Positions 57,786-64,000 of a DNA stretch of 64,000 bases are shown here, piece after piece. A program made the translations under genes and the position numbers. Positions within the stretch are counted from its first letter, which is position 1. Every line of letters starts with the position of its first letter. The notes under the pieces were generated by a model. That model ran no database searches. It saw only the letters and a program-made list of their open reading frames with translations, and was not told where the DNA came from. Origin of the DNA: Immundisolibacter sp049322795 (GTDB lineage Bacteria; Pseudomonadota; Gammaproteobacteria; Immundisolibacterales; Immundisolibacteraceae); the NCBI GenBank assembly GCA_049322795.1, contig JBMOQH010000025.1, positions 124,001 to 188,000 on the forward strand. The letters are read 5' to 3'.

Positions 57786-58004
57786 TTAGCGGGCGCGGTA
57801 GGTGATGCGGCCTTTGGTCAGGTCATACGGGGTGAGCGATACGGTGACCTGGTCGCCGGTGAGGATACGGATATAGTGCTTGCGCATCTTGCCGGAAATG
57901 TGCGCGGTGACGACATGACCATTTTCGAGGCGCACGCGGAACGTCGTGTTCGGCAGGGTCTCGACCACCGTACCCTGCATTTCGATGCCTTCTTCCTTTG
58001 CCAT
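57786..58004 (-). CDS. infA: translation initiation factor IF-1
   Basis: IF-1 (72 residues, same as E. coli) is an OB-fold protein that occupies the A site of the 30S subunit at initiation. Sequence GTVVETLPNTTFRVRLENGHV and GDQVTVSLTPYDLTKGRITYR is strongly conserved. The clpS-clpA-infA neighbourhood is usual in gammaproteobacteria (E. coli has clpA, infA, aat close together). A single gene, oriented toward clpA. Confidence 0.97.
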   Translation of the reverse strand: MAKEEGIEMQGTVVETLPNTTFRVRLENGHVVTAHISGKMRKHYIRILTGDQVTVSLTPYDLTKGRITYRAR

Positions 58005-58141
58005 TCAGTTCTCGACAGCCGGCGGAAAGCGCGGGATTGTATGCCCCGCCCTAGGGCGGGCTCAACCGCCCGCGCCATCTTGGTGGGCTGCGGCCTTCCG
58101 GGTACGGCCCGGCGCTACCGCGGGCTTTCGGGGAGGTCGCC

Positions 58142-58819
58142 GTGCTTTCGCTGCGAATAGAGTTCTTTCACGACGTTCTGTCCTGCTGGTGTTTCAACGC
58201 GTCCGAGCGTGTGCGCGCCTTTGTTGCGGCGCATCCACAGGTGGAGGTGATCCACCGCGCCTGGCCGCTTGGCACGGATCGCACGCTGTTCACCCGCCTG
58301 TTTCCGGACCCTGCCGCAGCCAAGCATGAAATCGTGCTCCAGCACTGGGGCGATGCGGTCCGCGTCGAGCACGAGCACCGGATTCGCCCCGATCTGATGA
58401 TGAGCCGTGATTTCGATTACCCGTACTCGATGCCGGCGCAGCGTGGCTGCAAGGCGGCCGAGAAACAGGCGGGTCAGCAGGCGCACTGGGATTTCTTCGA
58501 CCGAGCCCAGCAGGCACATCTGAGCGACGGCGAGAACGTGGCCGATGCGGACGTGCTGACGCGGTGCGCGCGGGACGTGGGTCTCGACGTCAACGCCTGG
58601 CTGCGGGATTTCGAAGACCCGCAGCGCGACATCGAGATCGGCATGGATTTGGGTATCGCCAGGGCGTATGGCGTGGTGCGTGTGCCCATGCTGGTCGCCG
58701 ACGGGCGCGCGCAACTGCACGGCGAGCCCTGGTCGACGTTCGGCTATCGGATTACCGCCGAGCGGCTGGATGCCTGGTACGCCGACCTTGCCCGGGCGCG
58801 GCAGACCGGCCGCTTCTAG
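58142..58819 (+). CDS. DsbA-fold oxidoreductase / HCCA-isomerase-like protein (paralogue B)
   Basis: This 225-residue protein is a clear paralogue of the 11347-12051 product: both share FFHD-LS-WC near the start, MM(T/S)RDFDYPYS, AHWDFFDRAQ-AHL and V(R)xPxLVADG with cis-Pro. The active site reads VLS14-C15-W16-C17, so the first CxxC position is Ser and a Cys sits at the second. It starts with GTG at 58142 after GGGAGG. It stands alone between infA and lpxC and is cytoplasmic. As in paralogue A, either a thiol-redox or a Ser-based isomerase-like role (2-hydroxychromene-2-carboxylate isomerase) may apply. Confidence 0.8.
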   Translation: MLSLRIEFFHDVLSCWCFNASERVRAFVAAHPQVEVIHRAWPLGTDRTLFTRLFPDPAAAKHEIVLQHWGDAVRVEHEHRIRPDLMMSRDFDYPYSMPAQRGCKAAEKQAGQQAHWDFFDRAQQAHLSDGENVADADVLTRCARDVGLDVNAWLRDFEDPQRDIEIGMDLGIARAYGVVRVPMLVADGRAQLHGEPWSTFGYRITAERLDAWYADLARARQTGRF

Positions 58820-58821
58820 CC

Positions 58822-59733
58822 TCAGGCCGCGGCAGCGGCTTCGATGTAGGAAATGGGGAGATCCTGCACGCAGTCGAAGGTCACGACCTCGTAGTTGGCC
58901 GGATCGGCCAGCAACGCGCGCAGCAGCTTGTTGTTGAGCGCGTGCCCGGACTTGAAGCCGGAGAAGGCGCCAATCAGGCTGCGGCCCAGCAGGTACAGGT
59001 CGCCGATGGCGTCCAGCACCTTGTGCTTCACGAATTCGTCGCGATAGCGCAGGCCGTCCTCGTTCAGGATGCGCGCCTCGTCCACCACCACCGCGTTCTT
59101 GACGCTGCCACCGAGCACCAGACCCTGTGCCCGCAACGCCTCGATTTCGTGCATGAAGCCGAACGTGCGGGCGCGGCTGATCTCGCGCAGGAAGGCGGTC
59201 GACGAGAAATCGACCTCTGCCTGCACCGGTTTGCCGTCGAAGGCCGGGTGGCTGAACTCGATCTCGAAGCCCACCCGAAAGCCTTCGTAGGGTTCAAGGC
59301 GGACCCAGCGGCCGAGTTCCCGAATCTCGACCGGCCGCAGCACGCGAAGAAAGGACTTGGGGGCATCCTGCTCGCAGATTCCGGCCGACTGAATCAGAAA
59401 CACGAACGGCCCCGCCGAGCCATCCATGATCGGCACTTCGGGCGCGTCTACATCGATAAGCGCGTTGTCGATACCAAGCCCGGCCAAGGCCGACAGCAGG
59501 TGCTCGACGGTGCTGACCTTGCTGCCGCCAAGTTCGAGGGTCGTCGACAGACGCGTGTCGCCGACCCGCTCGGCGCGTGCCGGAATGACCACCGCCGGCG
59601 ACAGATCGACGCGACGAAAGCGGATGCCGCTGTCCACCGGCGCTGGATGCAGCGCGAGCTGCACCCGGGCCCCGGTGTGCAGGCCGACACCGGTGGCGCG
59701 GATGGTGTTCTTGAGCGTGCGTTGTCTGATCAC
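58822..59733 (-). CDS. lpxC: UDP-3-O-acyl-N-acetylglucosamine deacetylase
   Basis: LpxC (303 residues; E. coli 305) is the zinc deacetylase at the committed step of lipid A synthesis. Zn ligands are in VSTVEHLLSALAG and KHKVLDAIGDLYLLG; the C-terminal FKSGHALNNKLLRALL has the catalytic His. GTG at 59733 is the start (RQRTLKNTIRATGVGLHTG). Its place downstream of ftsZ closes the division cluster as in E. coli. An extended -10 lies about 60 bases upstream. Confidence 0.97.
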   Translation of the reverse strand: MIRQRTLKNTIRATGVGLHTGARVQLALHPAPVDSGIRFRRVDLSPAVVIPARAERVGDTRLSTTLELGGSKVSTVEHLLSALAGLGIDNALIDVDAPEVPIMDGSAGPFVFLIQSAGICEQDAPKSFLRVLRPVEIRELGRWVRLEPYEGFRVGFEIEFSHPAFDGKPVQAEVDFSSTAFLREISRARTFGFMHEIEALRAQGLVLGGSVKNAVVVDEARILNEDGLRYRDEFVKHKVLDAIGDLYLLGRSLIGAFSGFKSGHALNNKLLRALLADPANYEVVTFDCVQDLPISYIEAAAAA

Positions 59734-59793
59734 GTTATGAGGGACTTCCTGCAGGCGGCGTGACGGTGGGTGGCTGTCACGCTCCGGTCACAA

Positions 59794-59799
59794 AGTCTA
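59794..59799 (-). promoter_or_regulatory. extended -10 element before lpxC
   Basis: On the minus strand TGC-TAGACT within GGTGCTAGACTTTGTGAC lies in the 85-base ftsZ-lpxC gap. The same GGTGCTAGACTTT occurs before argD. A stem GCGTGAC/GTCACGC follows at about 59758-59782. It gives lpxC a likely promoter of its own. Confidence 0.5.
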
Positions 59800-59818
59800 G
59801 CACCGGGTGTGCCGTCAC

Positions 59819-60985
59819 TCAGTCGGCCTGGCGCCGCAGGAAGGCCGGGATTTCCAGGTACTCCATGTCGCTGTCGCGAAACGGCTGCACCCCATCACGC
59901 CGGCGGTCGGTGTTGCGCATGACCGTCGGCTGCTCGAAACGCTTGTAGGGGTCGGTGCCGGTGCGCACCACCTCGAGCGGGCGCTCGGCGGGACGTTCGA
60001 CCGGACGATCCTGCGAGGTGCGGGTCGGTTTGCGGTCAAGACCCGTGGCGACCACGGTGACGCGCATCTCGTCGCTGAGATCGGGGTCGATGACGGTGCC
60101 GATGACCACGCAGGCGTCCGGCGAAGCCAGCTCCCGCACCACGTTGCCGACTTCCTCGAACTCGCCGATCGACATGTCGAGACCGGCCGTGATGTTGACC
60201 AGGATGCCGCGCGCTCCGGACAGGTTGATGTCCTCCAGCAGCGGGCTGCTGATCGCCGCCTCGGCGGCGAGCCGCGCCCGGCCGTCGCCACTGGCGGCGG
60301 ACGAGCCCATCATCGCCATGCCCATTTCCGACATCACGGTGCGCACGTCGGCAAAGTCGACGTTGATCAGGCCGGGACGGGTGATCAGCTCGGCGATGCC
60401 CTGTACCGCGCCCTGCAGCACCTGATTGGCGGCCTTGAAGGCCTCGGTCAGGCGGAAGTTGCGGTCGAGTTCGGTGATCAGCTTGTCGTTCGGGATGATG
60501 ATCAGCGAATCGACGTGCTTGCCGAGCGCGGCGATGCCCTCGTTGGCGATGTCCAGACGCTTGCGGCCCTCGAAGCCGAACGGCTTGGTGACCACGGCGA
60601 CCGTGAGGATGCCGAGCTCGCGCGCGATCTGCGCGATGATCGGCGCCGCCCCGGTGCCGGTGCCGCCGCCCATGCCGGCGGTGATGAACACCATGTCGGC
60701 GCCTTCCAGCACGTCGGCGATGCGGTCCTTGTCCTCCATCGCCGCCTGCGCGCCGATGGAGGGGTTGGCGCCGGCGCCAAGGCCCTTGGTCAGACCGCCG
60801 CCGATCTGCAGCACCGTCTGCGCCGCGGTGCGCCCGAGCACCTGCGCGTCGGTATTGGCGACGATGAATTCCACGCCATCGATCTGCTGCAGCAGCATGT
60901 GCTCGATGGCATTGCCACCGCCACCGCCGACGCCGATGACCTTGATGACCGCACTTTGCTCGCTTGGTTCCATGAGTTCGAACAT
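59819..60985 (-). CDS. ftsZ: cell division protein FtsZ
   Basis: FtsZ (388 residues; E. coli 383) is the tubulin-like GTPase that forms the division ring. The T4 motif GMGGGTGTGAAPIIAQIA, IKVIGVGGGGGNAIEHM at the start, and LDVGFADV-like INVDFADVRTVM are present. A variable linker ends in the conserved C-terminal peptide DMEYLEIPAFLRRQAD, which binds FtsA/ZipA. The start at 60985 is clear; the frame is open upstream but only by chance. A 116-base gap separates it from ftsA. Confidence 0.98.
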   Translation of the reverse strand: MFELMEPSEQSAVIKVIGVGGGGGNAIEHMLLQQIDGVEFIVANTDAQVLGRTAAQTVLQIGGGLTKGLGAGANPSIGAQAAMEDKDRIADVLEGADMVFITAGMGGGTGTGAAPIIAQIARELGILTVAVVTKPFGFEGRKRLDIANEGIAALGKHVDSLIIIPNDKLITELDRNFRLTEAFKAANQVLQGAVQGIAELITRPGLINVDFADVRTVMSEMGMAMMGSSAASGDGRARLAAEAAISSPLLEDINLSGARGILVNITAGLDMSIGEFEEVGNVVRELASPDACVVIGTVIDPDLSDEMRVTVVATGLDRKPTRTSQDRPVERPAERPLEVVRTGTDPYKRFEQPTVMRNTDRRRDGVQPFRDSDMEYLEIPAFLRRQAD

Positions 60986-61101
60986 GCCTGTAGTGCCCCC
61001 GCTGTTCGCTAGCTTACCGCGAGAACCGCCCGGTCCCCGGCCCAAAATCGTGTCCCGCATTTCACCCCTGCCGCTGCTCTTGCCGCGATCGCCCAGAATC
61101 G

Positions 61102-62337
61102 TCATACGCCCCCCTGAAACCAGGTTTTGACCTTCGCCCAAATGCCGTTGAAACTGCCCAACGCGCGCCGGGTCGGCTCCTGCACGGCGCGCTGTTCGAG
61201 CGCGTACAGCAGCAGACCCACGCCCGTGGCGTGAATTGGATTGCGCACCACATCCACCAGGCCGCTGACGCGGTGCGGCAGACCGAGCCGTACCGGCGTG
61301 TGGAAGATTTCCTCCGCCAGGTCGACCACGCCTTCCATCTTTGAACTGCCGCCGGTCAGCACCACCCCGGCGGCGATCAGATCCTGAAAGCCGCTGCGCC
61401 GCAGCTCGGCCTGCACCAGGCGCAGCAGCTCCTCGTAGCGCGGCTCGACCACCTCGGCCAGCGTCTGGCGCGACAGACGGCGCGGCGCGCGCTCGCCGAC
61501 GCTCGGCACCTCGATGCTGTCGTCGGCACCGGCCAGCTGGCGCAGCGCGCAGGCGTACTTGACCTTGATCTCCTCGGCGAACTGGGTCGGCGTGCGCAGC
61601 GCCACGGCGATGTCGTTGGTGACCTGATCGCCGGCGATCGGGATCACCGCCGTGTGCGCGATGGAGCCGCCGATGAACACGGCGATGTCGGTAGTGCCGC
61701 CGCCGATGTCGACCAGGCACACGCCGAGTTCCTTCTCGTCGTCGGTGAGCACCGAGTGACTCGATGCCACCTGCTCGAGCACCAGTTCGTCGACCTCGAG
61801 CCCGCAGCGGCGCACGCACTTGACGATGTTCTGCATGGCGCTGACGGCGGCGGTGACGATGTGCACGCGGGCTTCCAGCCGCACGCCGGACATGCCGACC
61901 GGCTGGCGGATGCCTTCCTGCTCGTCGATGACGTACTCCTGCGGCAACACGTGCACGATGCGCTGGTCCATCGGGATGGCCACCGCCTTGGCGGCGTCGA
62001 GCACGCGGTCCACATCGGCCTGCGTCACCTCCCGATCGCGGATGGCGACGATGCCGTTCGAGTTGATGCTGCGGATGTGGCTGCCCGCGATGCCGGCGTA
62101 CACCGAATGGATCTGGCAGCCGGCCATCAGCTCCGCTTCCTCGACCGCCCGCTGCATGGAGGCGACCGTCGACTCGATGTTGACGACCACGCCTTTCTTG
62201 AGGCCGCGCGACGGGTGACTGCCGAGCCCGATGATCTCGACCTCGCCCTCGGGCGTCACCTCGCCGACCAGGGTGACGATCTTCGAGGTGCCGATATCCA
62301 TGCCGGCGATCAGCCGCTTGTCCTGTTTCTTGCTCAT
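61102..62337 (-). CDS. ftsA: cell division protein FtsA
   Basis: FtsA (411 residues; E. coli 420) is an actin-like ATPase that tethers FtsZ to the membrane. Phosphate-1 IAGMDIGTSKIVTLVGE, phosphate-2 VCLVDIGGGTTDIAVF and adenosine GVVLTGGSSKMEGV are visible. The C-terminal amphipathic helix is represented by SFNGIWAKVKTWFQGGV. ATG at 62337 overlaps ftsQ by four bases, giving the normal ftsQ-ftsA-ftsZ order. Confidence 0.97.
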   Translation of the reverse strand: MSKKQDKRLIAGMDIGTSKIVTLVGEVTPEGEVEIIGLGSHPSRGLKKGVVVNIESTVASMQRAVEEAELMAGCQIHSVYAGIAGSHIRSINSNGIVAIRDREVTQADVDRVLDAAKAVAIPMDQRIVHVLPQEYVIDEQEGIRQPVGMSGVRLEARVHIVTAAVSAMQNIVKCVRRCGLEVDELVLEQVASSHSVLTDDEKELGVCLVDIGGGTTDIAVFIGGSIAHTAVIPIAGDQVTNDIAVALRTPTQFAEEIKVKYACALRQLAGADDSIEVPSVGERAPRRLSRQTLAEVVEPRYEELLRLVQAELRRSGFQDLIAAGVVLTGGSSKMEGVVDLAEEIFHTPVRLGLPHRVSGLVDVVRNPIHATGVGLLLYALEQRAVQEPTRRALGSFNGIWAKVKTWFQGGV

Positions 62338-63215
62338 AGGTCCATGACCTTGCGGTCGGGTTCGGAGGCCGGCTTGAAGCGCACTGCGAAACCATCCGAG
62401 TAACGCAGATCGACGCTCTCGATGGGTGGCGCCACGCCGGCGAGGCGAGTCCTGTAGACGGCCGCGAAGCGCTTCAGGCGCGCAGCCACGTTCTTGCGCC
62501 CGGCGATGATGGTGAGGCCGTTGGCAAGGCCGATCTGCCACGCGCCGCGCGCTTCCTGGCGTACCGCGCGCACCGGCGGCAGGCCGTCCAGCAGGCGGCT
62601 GAAACGCTCGAAGTCGGCAAACACCCGCTGGGGCTTGGCACCTGCCGGGCCGGCCAGTTGCGGCAGATCGTCAGGCAGTGGACCGGTGGCGGCGAATACC
62701 TCGCCGCTGTCGCTGAGCAGGCCGTCCTTGCCCCAGCGCGCGATGGCTCGATGGCCGACGATTTCCACCACCAGCTTGTCCGGCCACACCCGGCGTACCA
62801 GCGCACGCTTGACCCACGGCTCGTCGCGCGCGGCGCGCGCCACCGCCGCCACGTCCACGCTGAAGAAGCCGCCGACGGCGGCCGGCAGCAGACGTTGCTC
62901 GAGCGCATGGCGGTCGATACGGTCGAGGTCGCCGGTGATCTCCACCGTGGTCAGCGGGAAGCGCGCCGGGTCGGTCAGCCAGGCGATGGCGCGCGCGCCG
63001 CCCAGCAGCGCAAGCAGCAGCAGCGCCGCGAGCGTGCCCCACAGCAGCCATCGGGCGACCTGCCGGGCGACGACAAGCCACTGCGTGGCCCGCTCGCGCA
63101 GCGTCGGCGGACGAAGGCGCGCGCCGCGCCGCGGCGGCCGGGTCCCATGGCGCGGCAGCGAAGCGGCGCCGATGGTCTGGTACAGCGGCCGTGGCTGGGC
63201 GGGTGCCCTAAACAT
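62334..63215 (-). CDS. ftsQ: cell division protein FtsQ
   Basis: FtsQ (293 residues; E. coli 276) has an Arg-rich cytoplasmic N-terminus (about 1-50), one membrane helix (about 53-75, ARWLLWGTLAALLLLALLGG) and a periplasmic POTRA domain (FPLTTVEITGDLDRIDRHAL) followed by the FtsQ beta domain. It recruits FtsB/FtsL to the divisome. It overlaps ftsA by four bases and ddl by eight. Confidence 0.95.
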   Translation of the reverse strand: MFRAPAQPRPLYQTIGAASLPRHGTRPPRRGARLRPPTLRERATQWLVVARQVARWLLWGTLAALLLLALLGGARAIAWLTDPARFPLTTVEITGDLDRIDRHALEQRLLPAAVGGFFSVDVAAVARAARDEPWVKRALVRRVWPDKLVVEIVGHRAIARWGKDGLLSDSGEVFAATGPLPDDLPQLAGPAGAKPQRVFADFERFSRLLDGLPPVRAVRQEARGAWQIGLANGLTIIAGRKNVAARLKRFAAVYRTRLAGVAPPIESVDLRYSDGFAVRFKPASEPDRKVMDL

Positions 63216-64000
63216 CGGCGCGCTCCCCGGCGGTGAGCAGCCGCGCCACGGCCTGCGGCTGGTGCAGGCTGGTGTCGAGAATGGCCAGCATCAGCTGCTC
63301 GAACGACAGACCCACCGCCCGCGCCGCCATCGGCACCAGCGAGTGGTCGGTGAGGCCGGGCACGGTGTTGGCTTCCATGAGATAGGGCGCGCCCGTGGCG
63401 TCCAGCAGCAGATCGACGCGCCCCCAGCCGGCGCAGTCGAGCGCTTGGAAGGCGTCGAGCGCCAGCTGCTGCAGGGCGCGCTCCTGCGCCGCCGGCAGGC
63501 CGCAGGGGCACAGGTAGCGCGTGTCGTCGCGCAGGTACTTGGCCTCGTAGTCGTAAAACGCGCGCGGCGTTTCGAGCTTGATAACGGGCAGCACCCGCGC
63601 GCCGACGATGCCGACCGTGTACTCGCCGCCACCGATGAAGCGCTCGATCAGCACCTGCGGGTCGTGGGCGGCGGCCGTGGCCACCGCCGCCGGCAGGTCC
63701 TCGGCGCGCTCCACCTTGCTCATGCCGATGCTCGAGCCCTCGCGCGCCGGCTTCACCATCAGCGGCAGGCCGAGCTGCGCCACCACGGCGCCCCAGTCGC
63801 TGTCCGGCGTCGCCAGCACATAGGGCGCCGTCGGCAGGCCGCGCGCCTGCCATACCTGCTTGGCGCGCAGCTTGTCCATGGCGAGCGCCGATCCCAGCAC
63901 GCCGCTGCCGGTGTACGGCAGGTCGAGCCAGTCGAGCGCGCCCTGCAGCGTGCCGTCCTCGCCGCCGCGGCCGTGCAGCGCGATGAAGGCGCGATCGAAT
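63208..64000 (-). CDS. ddl: D-alanine-D-alanine ligase, C-terminal part (truncated by window edge)
   Basis: About 263 residues are visible and the start lies beyond the right edge. The ATP-grasp enzyme makes the D-Ala-D-Ala dipeptide for peptidoglycan. Seen are FIALHGRGGEDGTLQGALDW, LPYTGSGVLGSALAMDK, LPLMVKPAREGSSIGMSKV and EANTVPGLTDHSLVPMAARA. A start codon at 63900 is internal and not the true start. It overlaps ftsQ by eight bases in the ddl-ftsQ-ftsA-ftsZ order. Confidence 0.96.
   Translation of the reverse strand, partial: FDRAFIALHGRGGEDGTLQGALDWLDLPYTGSGVLGSALAMDKLRAKQVWQARGLPTAPYVLATPDSDWGAVVAQLGLPLMVKPAREGSSIGMSKVERAEDLPAAVATAAAHDPQVLIERFIGGGEYTVGIVGARVLPVIKLETPRAFYDYEAKYLRDDTRYLCPCGLPAAQERALQQLALDAFQALDCAGWGRVDLLLDATGAPYLMEANTVPGLTDHSLVPMAARAVGLSFEQLMLAILDTSLHQPQAVARLLTAGERADV

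Noticed and set aside
59819..62395. Apparent FtsA-FtsZ fused frame of 858 codons
   Set aside because: FtsZ has its own start at 60985, and the upstream part is an antisense-like frame within ftsA with low-complexity composition.

Overview
The window is 64 kb of high-GC bacterial chromosome, dense with genes and mostly housekeeping in content. The gene set and order (RimO, ParE, FadH, IspA/XseB, AlgH-RuvX-PyrR-PyrB, PhoBR-Pst-PhoU, ClpS-ClpA-InfA, and the ddl-ftsQ-ftsA-ftsZ-lpxC end of the division cluster) point to a gammaproteobacterium. A Rieske ring-hydroxylating dioxygenase and a dienelactone-hydrolase-like protein hint at aromatic compound use. An Immundisolibacter- or Nevskiales-like host would fit, but this is inference from gene content only. 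I see no tRNA, rRNA, CRISPR array, prophage, transposase or plasmid origin.

Layout. 1-4.1 kb: end of a thioredoxin-like gene, an AhpD-like peroxidase, a membrane-anchored glutamate-synthase-like flavoprotein, an SDR without its catalytic Tyr, and a Met-rich EF-hand protein. 4.1-6.7 kb: a chain of hairpins and a Cu P-type ATPase. 6.7-9.9 kb (minus strand): Mrr endonuclease, VapBC, and an ohr-gpx-ohrR peroxide operon with a visible operator. 10-15.4 kb: aldo/keto reductase, DsbA/HCCA-isomerase-like protein, FadH, IspA, XseB. 15.5-20.4 kb: ParE, then a putative diiron ferritin-like protein divergent from a two-subunit Rieske dioxygenase. 20.5-27.9 kb: RimO, MsrA, Kup, GshA-GshB, TonB. 27.9-33.3 kb: pyrimidine operon with a non-catalytic PyrC' and a PyrK-like reductase, then a dienelactone-hydrolase-like gene. 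33.3-41.5 kb: complete phosphate regulon (phoBR, porin, pstSCAB, phoU) with two Pho boxes. 41.5-48 kb: carbonic anhydrase, glutathione reductase, a DUF1289-BtuF fusion, NudL, HPF, AroE, HemB, Adk. 48-52.8 kb: membrane H+-PPase, soluble PPase, and moaED/moaBC. 52.8-58 kb: argFD, clpSA, infA. 58-64 kb: a second DsbA-like paralogue, then lpxC, ftsZ, ftsA, ftsQ and partial ddl, all transcribed leftward.

How the genes fit together. Thiol and peroxide defence recurs: GshA/GshB make glutathione, Gor recycles it, and GPx, Ohr, AhpD-like, MsrA and the DsbA-like proteins may draw on the thiol pool. Phosphate and pyrophosphate handling is also well represented (Pho regulon, HppA, Ppa).

The most notable non-coding signal is a family of palindromic intergenic elements. 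Three related copies lie at 4133-4286, 26915-27018 and 52769-52816, and a different REP-like element lies at 24518-24550. The most notable protein-level oddities are the ferritin-like protein facing the Rieske oxygenase, two DsbA-fold paralogues with Ser replacing the first Cys of CxxC, the Tyr-less SDR, and the DUF1289-BtuF fusion.
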